From: Burkholderiaceae bacterium
Lineage (GTDB): Bacteria; Pseudomonadota; Gammaproteobacteria; Burkholderiales; Burkholderiaceae_C
Assembly (NCBI GenBank): GCA_029864165.1
Contig: JAOTTZ010000063.1
Coordinates: 1-7,923, forward strand
Reading direction: 5' to 3'
DNA: 7,923 bases
The notes under the pieces are model-generated. The model made no database searches. It saw only the letters and a program-made list of their open reading frames with translations, and was not told where the DNA came from. Of this stretch, positions 1 through 6,368 are shown piece by piece; within the stretch, counting starts at the first letter, position 1; every line of letters starts with the position of its first letter. A program made the position numbers and the translations under genes.

Positions 1-83
1 GCCGCGTAGGCGGGCGCCACGGCGGTCGCAATGCTGGCCAAAGCGCCGAGGGCAGCTGCAAGCAAGTTGGTACGTTTATTCAT
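1..83 (-). CDS. Exported protein, N-terminal fragment (signal peptide only)
   Basis: The minus strand has an ATG at 83-81 preceded by a strong Shine-Dalgarno, GGAGG at 94-90, six bases upstream. The frame stays open to the window edge for 27 codons. It reads as a Sec signal peptide: a basic start (MNKRTN), a hydrophobic Ala/Leu-rich core (LLAAALGALASIATAV) and a likely signal peptidase I site after APAYA. The mature protein lies outside the window, so its function cannot be read. Short exported proteins starting MNKRT with this core include the DUF2282/BufA-like family of Proteobacteria, but many unrelated periplasmic proteins start in the same way, so that is a weak guess. It points the same way as rng but is 347 bp downstream of it with its own ribosome binding site, so it probably has its own promoter. 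The call of an exported protein is fairly firm; the family is unknown. Confidence 0.75.
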   Translation of the reverse strand, partial: MNKRTNLLAAALGALASIATAVAPAYA

Positions 84-114
84 AGGAAGCCTCCATTCGT
101 TGAAGTTCATGAGC

Positions 115-141
115 CCGTGAATCCGTGAAAAGTTCTCACGG
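115..141. repeat. Three CCGTGA half-sites: one direct repeat and one inverted repeat
   Basis: CCGTGA occurs at 115-120 and again at 123-128, eight bases apart. Its perfect reverse complement TCACGG is at 136-141. The second and third copies make a 6-bp stem around a 7-base loop (129-135). The group lies 32 to 58 bases upstream of the start codon at 83, inside the probable 5' leader or promoter of the secreted gene. It could be a regulator binding site or an mRNA hairpin; no T-run follows, so it is not a typical terminator. The repeats are directly visible; any function is inference. Confidence 0.4.
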
Positions 142-152
142 TAGAGCGCTAG

Positions 153-196
153 TGTCGACGGTATTCGCGGCTTGTCGACCCCCTATTCGAGGGGGT
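153..196. promoter_or_regulatory. Twin TGTCGAC sites and a perfect 7-bp hairpin, possible control region
   Basis: TGTCGAC appears at 153-159 and at 173-179, exactly 20 bp apart, which is close to two helical turns and puts both on the same face of the DNA. The second copy runs into a perfect inverted repeat, ACCCCCT at 178-184 with AGGGGGT at 190-196 around a 5-base loop. The region lies about 70 to 113 bp upstream of the secreted gene start, where operators or promoter elements would be expected. I do not recognise the regulator. The hairpin has no T-run on either side. Confidence 0.35.
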
Positions 197-242
197 GCAA
201 CGCGGAATCGTTACAGCGCAGTTTGGGCTCGTTGCCTGTGTG

Positions 243-256
243 CAGATCGTGATCTG
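243..256. promoter_or_regulatory. Operator-like dyad CAGATC-GT-GATCTG
   Basis: CAGATC at 243-248 is followed after two bases by its exact reverse complement GATCTG at 251-256. A 6+6 dyad with a 2-base centre resembles binding sites of dimeric transcription factors. It lies 160 bp upstream of the left-edge gene and 175 bp downstream of the rng stop. No regulator gene is visible in the window, so a role as an operator is inference. Confidence 0.3.
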
Positions 257-282
257 TTGGGTGAGGTGGTGCCTGCGCTGTT

Positions 283-327
283 GACCCTTGCGCGGGTCGT
301 TCCCGCACACCGTTAGCCTTCGTGCGG
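283..327. other. Overlapping, mutually exclusive stem segments
   Basis: Four GC-rich segments can pair in alternative ways: GACCC at 283-287 with GGGTC at 294-298; GCGGG at 292-296 with CCCGC at 302-306; CCGCAC at 303-308 with GTGCGG at 322-327. Each neighbouring pair excludes the next, which is the geometry of an attenuator-like switch. The stems are only 5-6 bp, no T-run follows on either strand, and such matches arise by chance in GC-rich DNA. The pairing is visible; regulation is speculative. Confidence 0.25.
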
Positions 328-430
328 ACTGAGATGCCGCCGCGTCATCAGCGCGCAAACTTGACGGCATGATTCCCAAGGTCTTTGTTGCGTCTATTTG
401 CGACGCGGATTCGGACCAGATCGGAAGTCG

Positions 431-1888
431 TTACAACAGCACGATATCGTACTGCTCGGGCGAACCCATCGGTTCGGCCCGCAGCGAAATCGGCTTGCCG
501 ATGAACTCGCTGAGCGCGCCCAGGTGCGGGGCTTCTTCGTCGAGCAGCGTCTCTATCACGTTGGCCGATGCCATGACACAGAATTCTTTGGGGCTGAATT
601 GCCGCGCTTCGCGCAAGATCTCGCGCATGATTTCGTAGCACACGCTGCGCGCGGTTTTGATCGCCCCTTTGCCGCCACACGTGGGGCAAGGTTCGCACAA
701 AACGTGCGCCAGCGATTCGCGGGTGCGTTTGCGCGTCATCTCGACCAAACCGAGTTGCGTGAAGCCGCTGACCGTTACCCGAGCGCGGTCACGCGCAGTT
801 TGCTTGCGCAGTTCGGCCAGTACGGCGGCCTGGTGCCCTTCGCGCGCCATGTCGATGAAGTCGATGACGATGATGCCGCCCAGATTGCGCAACCGCAATT
901 GACGCGCAGCGGCCTGCGTGGCCTCTAAGTTGGTTTTGAAGATGGTGTCGTCTAAACTGCGCGCTCCGACGTAGCTGCCGGTGTTGACGTCGATGGTGGT
1001 CAATGCCTCGGTCTGGTCGATGATGAGGTAGCCCCCCGACTTTAGCTCTACCCTGCGCGCTAACGCATCGGCGAGCTCCTCGTCGATCTTGTGGAGGTCG
1101 AAGATCGGGCGCTCGCCCTGATAGTGCTCGAGCTTCAACACTGCCGTGGGCGTGAACTCGGCGCCGAACTGCTGCAACAGCTCGAATTGCATCTTGGAAT
1201 CGACTCGTACCGAATTGGTTTCGTCGTTGGCAAGATCGCGCAGAACGCGCTGGGCCAAATTCAGATCCTGATGTAACAACTCCCGTTCGGGGGTTTTGAA
1301 GCTGCGCTCGCGAATTGAACTCCAAGTCTTGCGCAAATAGGCGATGTCCTCGGCCAGCGCCTCGTCGCTGGAGTCTTCGGCATTGGTCCGCAGTATGAAG
1401 CCGCCGCCCCCGTCGCCGACCAGCGACTGCACGCGCGTCCTGAGTTGCTCGCGCAACTCGGGTGAATCGATTTTCTGGCTGATGCCGATGTGATCGTCTT
1501 GCGGCAAGAACACCAGTAACCTGCCGGCAATGCTGATCTGCATCGACAGGCGCGCACCTTTGCTGCCGATGGGGTCTTTGATGACCTGCACCATCAGCGC
1601 TTGGCCTTCGTGCACCTGTTTTTCTATGGGTACGGGGGCTAAGCCTGCCTCGTTGCTGGCGGTGCGGTTGGCGAGATCGGCGACGTGCAAGAAAGCAGTG
1701 CGCTCCAAACCCACGTCGACAAAAGCGGACTGCATGCCGGGCAGTACCCGCACTACGCGGCCGGTGTAAATGTTGCCGACGCCCCCGCGCTCAAGCGTGC
1801 GTTCAAGGTAAAACTCTTGTACGGCACCGTTTTCGACCACGGCGACGCGAGTTTCCTGGGGTGCCCAGTTGATGAGGATGTCTTGCAT
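431..1888 (-). CDS. rng: Ribonuclease G (RNase E/G family endoribonuclease)
   Basis: A protein of 485 residues, close to the 489 of the E. coli enzyme and lacking the long disordered C-terminal scaffold of RNase E, which favours RNase G. Domains in order: an S1-type RNA-binding domain near residues 35-118 (VGNIYTGRVVRVLPGMQSAF); the DNase I-like catalytic core with the two metal-binding aspartates expected at D300 (TTIDVNTG) and D343 (IIVIDFIDM); and the zinc-link C401-P-T-C404 (CPTCGGKG) that joins subunits in this family. Known role: single-strand endonuclease that matures the 5' end of 16S rRNA and takes part in mRNA turnover in the cytoplasm. It is the last gene of the cluster, 30 bp after maf. 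The ribosome binding site is weak (AGG about 12 bases upstream), but the N-terminus MQDILIN aligns well with family starts. The stop is TAA. Confidence 0.97.
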   Translation of the reverse strand: MQDILINWAPQETRVAVVENGAVQEFYLERTLERGGVGNIYTGRVVRVLPGMQSAFVDVGLERTAFLHVADLANRTASNEAGLAPVPIEKQVHEGQALMVQVIKDPIGSKGARLSMQISIAGRLLVFLPQDDHIGISQKIDSPELREQLRTRVQSLVGDGGGGFILRTNAEDSSDEALAEDIAYLRKTWSSIRERSFKTPERELLHQDLNLAQRVLRDLANDETNSVRVDSKMQFELLQQFGAEFTPTAVLKLEHYQGERPIFDLHKIDEELADALARRVELKSGGYLIIDQTEALTTIDVNTGSYVGARSLDDTIFKTNLEATQAAARQLRLRNLGGIIVIDFIDMAREGHQAAVLAELRKQTARDRARVTVSGFTQLGLVEMTRKRTRESLAHVLCEPCPTCGGKGAIKTARSVCYEIMREILREARQFSPKEFCVMASANVIETLLDEEAPHLGALSEFIGKPISLRAEPMGSPEQYDIVLL

Positions 1889-1918
1889 ACGCTGGGCGCC
1901 TGTCGCAAGGCAATGCGA

Positions 1919-2521
1919 TCAGAACCGGACGCGGGCGGCTTGCAGCAGCTGCGCGGTGGGGTACAGGGGCAGGCCCATGATACCGGAGTAGCTGCCTTCG
2001 ATGTGTTCGATCCAGACCGCTGCAGCGCTTTGGATGGCGTAGGCACCGGCCTTGCCGAAGGGCTCGCCACTGGCAACGTAGCGTGCTATCTGTGCCTTGG
2101 CAATCGCGGCGAAGCGCACATGCGAAACGCTCACCGTCAGCGCTTGGCGGGGACCCACGGTGACAACCACAGCTGTGATGACGCGGTGCGTGCGCCCTGA
2201 CAAAAGCGTCAGCGTGTCGGCAGCGGCGGCAGCATCGACAGGCTTGCCGAGGATGCGCCTGCCGAGTGCCACCGTTGTGTCCGCACACAGGATGGGCGCG
2301 ACAGGCCACTTGCGACGAGCCAGCCGTTGCTCGGCAGCGCGCAGCTTGGCAAGCGTGACGCGCTGCACGTATTGCACGGGCAGATCGTCCGTTCGTTCGG
2401 CCTCCAGCGCCTCAACGTTTTCGTCTTCGCCCGCCAACAGCGCCTGGTGGCGCACGCCGATCTGGTCCAGCAACTGCGCGCGGCGTGGGCTTTGTGAGGC
2501 GAGATAGATGAAGTCGTGCAT
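1919..2521 (-). CDS. maf: Maf-family nucleotide pyrophosphatase (YhdE-like, dTTP/UTP)
   Basis: A protein of 200 residues, full length for the Maf family, which hydrolyses non-canonical or selected nucleoside triphosphates to the monophosphate and pyrophosphate. Visible motifs: the N-terminal nucleotide loop ASQSPRR (8-14), GEDE (31-34), the lysine of LAK (K59), the catalytic aspartate region CADTTV (D81), GKPVD (K93), LSGRTH (107-112), and the C-terminal block SGEPFGKAGAYAIQ (151-164) plus GSYSGIMGLPL (176-186). The GKAGAYAIQ block is like that of YhdE-type dTTP/UTP pyrophosphatases; the YceF-type 7-methyl-GTP pyrophosphatases are the alternative. The substrate assignment is inference from these motifs. 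The start ATG lies 19 bp after the rlmH stop and 30 bp before rng; the Shine-Dalgarno is poor, which suggests reinitiation within the operon. Confidence 0.94.
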   Translation of the reverse strand: MHDFIYLASQSPRRAQLLDQIGVRHQALLAGEDENVEALEAERTDDLPVQYVQRVTLAKLRAAEQRLARRKWPVAPILCADTTVALGRRILGKPVDAAAAADTLTLLSGRTHRVITAVVVTVGPRQALTVSVSHVRFAAIAKAQIARYVASGEPFGKAGAYAIQSAAAVWIEHIEGSYSGIMGLPLYPTAQLLQAARVRF

Positions 2522-2540
2522 TCTTGGGAAACGAAGAGAC

Positions 2541-3008
2541 TCAGCCGCGGTGGTAAGGGTGGTTGACCGTCACCGACCACGCGCGGTACAGCGCTTCGGC
2601 CAACAGCACAGGCACGAAGGCGTGCGGCAGCGTGAGGTCGGACAAGCGCAGCGATTCGTCGGCGTGAGCCTTCAAGGCGGCGTCCAGCCCGTCGGGCCCA
2701 CCGGCGATCAGCGCCACGTCGCGCCCATCGCGCAGCCATGCCTTCAGGCGTGCCGCCAATTGCAAGGTGGTGGCACGTTCGCCGTGTTCGTCCAGCACCA
2801 CGCGGCGCGTGCCTTTGGGTAATGCAGCGACTATGCGCTGCCTTTCTGCGGCCAGTAGCTGCGCTGTGGTTTTGCCGGAGCGTGGCTCGGCCTTGCATGT
2901 CTTGAGATCGATCCGCAGCTCGTGTGGAAAGCGCTTGGCGTACTCGCCGTACGCAGTGCGGGCCCAGGCTGGCTGGCGCTGGCCGACGACGACGATCACG
3001 AGCCGCAT
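2541..3008 (-). CDS. rlmH: 23S rRNA (pseudouridine1915-N3)-methyltransferase RlmH
   Basis: Exactly 155 residues, the usual length of RlmH. This SPOUT-class enzyme uses S-adenosylmethionine to methylate N3 of pseudouridine 1915 in helix 69 of 23S rRNA, acting on assembled 70S ribosomes. Visible motifs: start [16 protein letters not shown] (72-77), the cofactor-binding loop IAGGPDGL (101-108), and the C-terminal knot [10 protein letters not shown] followed by [11 protein letters not shown] and NHPYHRG at the very end. One oddity: position 133 is proline (FVPVLLAE, codon CCT) where E. coli has arginine (LVRVLVAE); see findings. The gene is 43 bp downstream of rsfS. An ATG at 3013-3011 is out of frame; the ATG at 3008 gives the family N-terminus. 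Pairing of rsfS with rlmH is common across bacteria. Confidence 0.96.
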   Translation of the reverse strand: MRLVIVVVGQRQPAWARTAYGEYAKRFPHELRIDLKTCKAEPRSGKTTAQLLAAERQRIVAALPKGTRRVVLDEHGERATTLQLAARLKAWLRDGRDVALIAGGPDGLDAALKAHADESLRLSDLTLPHAFVPVLLAEALYRAWSVTVNHPYHRG

Positions 3009-3051
3009 GGCATCACTAAGGACCTATCCGTGAATAAGACCCGGTGCAAGC

Positions 3052-3576
3052 TCACACCTTCTTGCGGACCGGTTTGGCAACCTTCTTCGCCGCTGGTTTC
3101 TTCGCGCCACTGGCGGCTGACTTTTTCGCTGGCGTGGCCTTGCCCGTAGCCCGCTTGGTCGGCGTCTTCTTGACAGGTGTCTGCTTACTCGCGGGGGTGG
3201 GTTCGGAGGCTTTGACCAACCCCACACGCACAGCACCGAGTTTCAACCTGACGGGCTTTTCGCCCCAGATGCCTTCGAGGTCGTAGTACGCGCGGATATG
3301 CGGTTGCATCAGGTGCACGACGGCGGCGCCACAGTCGACAATGATCCACTCGCCGTTTTCTTTACCCTCGACGCGCGCCGAGCCCAAGCGCATGGATTTG
3401 ACTGCGTCGCGCACGCTGGCGGCAAGCGCCTGCGTCTGCCGATTGCTGGTGCCCGACGCGATGATCACGCGTTCGAACAGCGGCGAGAGCTGCTCGGTAT
3501 CGAAGACCACGATGTTGTGGCCTTTCACTTCTTCGAGTGCGTCGACGATGGTGCGTTGCAGTTTTCGAATGTCCAT
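3052..3576 (-). CDS. rsfS: Ribosome silencing factor RsfS with basic C-terminal tail
   Basis: A 174-residue member of the RsfS/Iojap/DUF143 family. Known role: it binds ribosomal protein uL14 on the 50S subunit and blocks joining with 30S, lowering translation in stationary phase or starvation. The family domain fills about residues 1-117: MDIRKLQRTIVDALEE, DTEQLSPLFERVIIASGTSNRQ (split here across 26-47), EGKENGEWIIVDCG (70-83), VVHLMQPHIRAYYDLEGIW (86-104). E. coli RsfS is about 105 residues. The extra stretch, about 123-174, is Lys/Ala/Pro/Thr-rich with 14 Lys and 2 Arg but one acidic residue, resembling a histone H1 tail. The start follows the nadD stop directly (TGAATG), with a good AGGA at 3585-3582, five bases upstream, inside the nadD end. 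The tail is probably disordered and RNA-binding, which is inference. Confidence 0.95.
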   Translation of the reverse strand: MDIRKLQRTIVDALEEVKGHNIVVFDTEQLSPLFERVIIASGTSNRQTQALAASVRDAVKSMRLGSARVEGKENGEWIIVDCGAAVVHLMQPHIRAYYDLEGIWGEKPVRLKLGAVRVGLVKASEPTPASKQTPVKKTPTKRATGKATPAKKSAASGAKKPAAKKVAKPVRKKV

Positions 3577-4176
3577 TCAATTCCTGTATGAGTTTCGATA
3601 CAAGTGGTGCGTTTCAACATAGTCTGCCACGTCTGCGGGCACCAGTGTTGCAATCGACTGGTTGCTTGCGACTTGGGTGCGGATTTGACTTGACGAAAGG
3701 AGCAGCGGGGGCATCGGCACCTCAACCACGTTGGCGCGCGCAACCGCCAGTTCTGCGGGTGTGCGCGGCGATTCGCCGGCGCGATTGGCAACTGCCAGAG
3801 TCACCAGGCGCACCAAATACCGCCAACGGTGCCATGTGGGCAGGCGCTGCAACTGGTCCTGGCCCAGGATCAAAAACCATTGCGCGGACGGATGGCGCGC
3901 CTTGAGTTCAAGCACAGTAGCGATGGTGTAGCTCGGGCCGGCACGTTGCACCTCACACATGTCCAACCGATAGCGTGGCTCGTGGCTGATGGCCAGCCGC
4001 AGCATAGCCACCCGATCGTCGGCGGCAGTCAGCGTGCGCGCTTTTTGCCATGCTTGCCCGGCGGGTATCCAGCGCAACTCGTCAAGCTGAAGGGCTGCGA
4101 GCGCGCTGCTCGCAAGCGCCACATGCGCGTTGTGCACCGGGTCAAAACTGCCGCCGAACAACCCGACCCGATTCAC
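3577..4176 (-). CDS. nadD: Nicotinate-nucleotide adenylyltransferase NadD
   Basis: Transfers AMP from ATP to nicotinate mononucleotide to give nicotinate adenine dinucleotide, the penultimate step of NAD synthesis. With the start chosen here it has 199 residues, slightly shorter than E. coli NadD (213). Visible motifs: the nucleotidyltransferase loop [14 protein letters not shown] at residues 5-18, containing the HxxH-type site H15-N-A-H18; GQDQL (105-109); and the C-terminal SSSQIR (161-166), matching the ISSTxIR phosphate-binding signature. The start is GTG at 4176-4174, overlapping the hemF stop as GTGA. An upstream in-frame ATG at 4263 would add 29 residues encoded within hemF and lacks family similarity, so it is rejected. 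The Shine-Dalgarno is weak, consistent with coupling to hemF. The stop TGA abuts the rsfS ATG. Confidence 0.95.
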   Translation of the reverse strand: MNRVGLFGGSFDPVHNAHVALASSALAALQLDELRWIPAGQAWQKARTLTAADDRVAMLRLAISHEPRYRLDMCEVQRAGPSYTIATVLELKARHPSAQWFLILGQDQLQRLPTWHRWRYLVRLVTLAVANRAGESPRTPAELAVARANVVEVPMPPLLLSSSQIRTQVASNQSIATLVPADVADYVETHHLYRNSYRN

Positions 4177-5087
4177 TCGTCGGCCCAATCTCGCGGTCGC
4201 ATAAAGTCGCTGTACAGCCGCGCTTCCGGCGAGTCCGGCTCGGGAGCCCAGTTGTAGCGCCACCGTACGAGCGGCGGCATGGACATCAGAATCGCCTCGG
4301 TGCGTCCACCCGATTGAAGACCGAACAGCGTGCCACGGTCAAACACGAGATTGAACTCGACGTAGCGGCCACGCCGGTATGCCTGGAAGTCTCGCTCGCG
4401 TTCGCCGTAGGGAACGTCACGACGGCGCTGGACGATGGGCAAGTAGGCTTGGGTAAACGCATCGCCGACCGCACGTGTCATTGCAAAGCTGGCGTCGAAC
4501 CCGAGTTCGTTGAAGTCGTCGAAAAAAACACCACCAATGCCGCGCGGCTCGTCGCGATGCTTGAGGAAAAAGTACTCGTCGCACCAACGTTTGAAACGCG
4601 GAAACTTGTCGTGGCCAAAGGGCGCGAGTGCGTTGCGGCAGGTAACGTGAAAGTGTCGCGCATCATCCTCGAAGCCGTAGTAGGGCGTCAGGTCCATGCC
4701 GCCACCGAACCAGGTGACAAATTCTTCGTCACGGGGAAACGCCGCGAGCATGCGCACGTTCATGTGCACCGTGGGCACGTACGGGTTGCGTGGGTGAAAG
4801 ACGAGCGAAACGCCCATCGCTTCGAAAGGTGCGCCGGCGAGTTCGGGTCGGTCCTGCGTGGCCGATGGCGGCAACGCGCTGCCCTTGACGTGGCTGAAGC
4901 TGCAACCGCCACGCTCCAGCAAGCCGCCTTCCTCCAACAACTGCGTAAGACCCTCGCCTTCGAGACTGCCGCCGGGCTCGCGAACCCAGCGGTCGGTGAG
5001 AAACGGCGTGCCATCGGCCGCTTGCATCGCCTCGACGATACGGCGCTGAAGGTCCCGCAGATAATCGCGAACAGGCTGTGTATTCAT
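4173..5087 (-). CDS. hemF: Oxygen-dependent coproporphyrinogen-III oxidase HemF
   Basis: A 304-residue protein that oxidatively decarboxylates coproporphyrinogen III to protoporphyrinogen IX with O2, a late step of heme synthesis in the cytoplasm. The family signature is complete: [17 protein letters not shown] runs into IGGVFFD across residues 167-190. Other family blocks are [10 protein letters not shown] (60-69), VPTVHMNVR (104-112), [11 protein letters not shown] (127-137) and [12 protein letters not shown] with [19 protein letters not shown] (242-272). The N-terminus aligns with E. coli HemF, and the length is close to its 299 residues. The start ATG immediately follows the purD stop (TGAATG) with no visible Shine-Dalgarno; a small hairpin lies just upstream. 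The stop overlaps the nadD GTG. Presence of HemF rather than only HemN indicates heme synthesis under oxygen. Confidence 0.97.
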   Translation of the reverse strand: MNTQPVRDYLRDLQRRIVEAMQAADGTPFLTDRWVREPGGSLEGEGLTQLLEEGGLLERGGCSFSHVKGSALPPSATQDRPELAGAPFEAMGVSLVFHPRNPYVPTVHMNVRMLAAFPRDEEFVTWFGGGMDLTPYYGFEDDARHFHVTCRNALAPFGHDKFPRFKRWCDEYFFLKHRDEPRGIGGVFFDDFNELGFDASFAMTRAVGDAFTQAYLPIVQRRRDVPYGERERDFQAYRRGRYVEFNLVFDRGTLFGLQSGGRTEAILMSMPPLVRWRYNWAPEPDSPEARLYSDFMRPRDWADE

Positions 5088-6368
5088 TCAGCGCTTGACA
5101 GCGCGAGATCCGATGTCGCGCCGAAACTGTGCGCCGTTAAAAAGAATTCCCGCCACGGCCTCGTAGACGGTGTGTTGCGCCGTTTTCACCGAATCGCCCA
5201 GCGCGGTGACGCACAACACCCTGCCACCAGACGTGGTAAGGCGCCCATCCCGCAGTACGGTGCCGGCATGAAAGACCATCGTGTCGTCAGTGTCGGCCGG
5301 CAGGCCGTTGATCACGTGGCCCTTGCGCGGCGACATTGGGTAGCCGCTGGCAGCCATCACCACGCCGAGCGCAACCCGGCGGTCCCATTGCAGATCGACC
5401 TTGTCGAGGGTGCCGTCGGCGGTATGCATCAAGATTTCGAACAAGTCACTTTTCAAGCGCATCAAAATCGGTTGCGTCTCTGGGTCGCCCATGCGCACGT
5501 TGAATTCGAGTGTTTTCACCTGGCCTTGCGGGTCGATCATGAGGCCGGCGTAGAGAAAGCCGGTGTAGGCAATGCCGTCGCGGGCCATGCCGGTGATGGC
5601 CGGGGTGATGATCTCGTGCATCACCCTGGCGTGAACGTTGGGCGTTACCACCGGTGCCGGCGAGTAGGCGCCCATGCCACCTGTGTTGGGGCCAGTGTCG
5701 CCATCCAGCAGGCGTTTGTGGTCTTGACTGCTGGCCAGCGGCAACACGTTCTTGCCGTCGCAAAGCACGATAAAACTCGCTTCTTCGCCGTGCAAAAAAT
5801 CTTCGATCACGACACAGGCGCGGCCTGCGTTGTGCTGCACGCCGAGTTGCTTGCCCAGCAAAATGGCGTCGATCGCCGCGTGAGCCTCGGCGGCCACCAT
5901 CGCCACCACCACGCCTTTGCCGGCGGCCAAACCGTCGGCTTTGACGACGATGGGCGCGCCGCGCTGCGCTACGTGTGCGTGCGCCTGCTCGGCGTCGTAG
6001 AAGGTGGTGTGGCGCGCAGTGGGAATCCCGTGGCGTTGCATAAAATCCTTGGCGAAAGCCTTGGAACCTTCCAATTGCGCGGCCGCCTTGGTGGGGCCGA
6101 CGATGCGCAAGCCACGCGAACGAAACTCATCGACCACGCCGGCGCAAAGCGCAGCTTCTGGCCCGACAACGGTAAGTGCGGCCTTCTCGGTCTGGGCAAA
6201 ATCGGCCAACGCATGTATATCGGTGATGTTGACGTTGGTCAACGTTGAGTCACGCGCAGTGCCGCCGTTGCCCGGCGCCACAAACACCTTGGATACCTTG
6301 GGTGAGCGACGCAGCTTCCACGCCAACGCGTGCTCGCGACCGCCCGAGCCGATGACCAATACCCTCAT
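5088..6368 (-). CDS. purD: Phosphoribosylamine-glycine ligase PurD (GAR synthetase)
   Basis: A 426-residue ATP-grasp ligase joining 5-phosphoribosylamine and glycine with ATP, the second step of de novo purine synthesis. Domains: N-terminal fold [19 protein letters not shown] (1-19); ATP-grasp region with [13 protein letters not shown] (141-153); GEEASF (194-199); [20 protein letters not shown] (216-235); the GAR synthetase signature RMGDPETQ (292-299); and the C-terminal domain to SRAVKR. Length matches E. coli PurD (429). Its ATG overlaps the yebC stop by 4 bp (ATGA) and no strong Shine-Dalgarno is present, so translation is probably coupled to yebC. Its TGA is followed at once by the hemF ATG. 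Nothing looks broken. Confidence 0.97.
   Translation of the reverse strand: MRVLVIGSGGREHALAWKLRRSPKVSKVFVAPGNGGTARDSTLTNVNITDIHALADFAQTEKAALTVVGPEAALCAGVVDEFRSRGLRIVGPTKAAAQLEGSKAFAKDFMQRHGIPTARHTTFYDAEQAHAHVAQRGAPIVVKADGLAAGKGVVVAMVAAEAHAAIDAILLGKQLGVQHNAGRACVVIEDFLHGEEASFIVLCDGKNVLPLASSQDHKRLLDGDTGPNTGGMGAYSPAPVVTPNVHARVMHEIITPAITGMARDGIAYTGFLYAGLMIDPQGQVKTLEFNVRMGDPETQPILMRLKSDLFEILMHTADGTLDKVDLQWDRRVALGVVMAASGYPMSPRKGHVINGLPADTDDTMVFHAGTVLRDGRLTTSGGRVLCVTALGDSVKTAQHTVYEAVAGILFNGAQFRRDIGSRAVKR
5091..5104 (-). other. Small hairpin at the purD/hemF junction
   Basis: GCGCT at 5091-5095 and AGCGC at 5100-5104 form a perfect 5-bp stem with a 4-base loop. It covers the last codons of purD and ends three bases before the hemF ATG, exactly where a Shine-Dalgarno would be, and none is seen. 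It could limit independent initiation at hemF so that translation depends on ribosomes finishing purD. The stem is short, so chance is possible. Confidence 0.3.

Larger units (their letters stand above)
84..430. other. Intergenic region between rng and the left-edge secreted gene
   Basis: I see no credible gene here; the short open frames lack a ribosome binding site and any recognisable protein pattern. The stretch serves as the 3' flank of rng and the 5' leader of the gene at 83-1. It contains several short perfect dyads, listed separately. A further weak stem, GCGTC at 390-394 with GACGC at 402-406, lies just after the rng stop on the minus strand, but no T-run follows it. I therefore cannot call an intrinsic terminator for rng. 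No clear sigma-70 -35/-10 pair for the left-edge gene was found. Confidence 0.7.

Noticed and set aside
178..196. Inverted repeat ACCCCCT/AGGGGGT as an intrinsic terminator
   Set aside because: No T-run follows on either strand, and it lies over 230 bp beyond the rng stop.
149..379. Minus-strand open frame of 76 codons in the rng downstream gap
   Set aside because: No ribosome binding site, no protein pattern, Arg/Ser/Thr-rich translation typical of non-coding GC-rich DNA, and it spans several dyads.
398..928. Plus-strand open frame of 176 codons opposite rng
   Set aside because: Shadow of the well-supported rng coding sequence; composition is Arg/Ala/His-rich without any domain.
4050..6248. 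Very long plus-strand open frame (732 codons) opposite nadD, hemF and purD
   Set aside because: purD and hemF lie in the same register because they abut with zero spacing, and the plus frame reads the exact reverse complement of their codons. Plus stops would need TTA, CTA or TCA codons on the minus strand, which are rare in GC-rich genes. The protein has no recognisable pattern.
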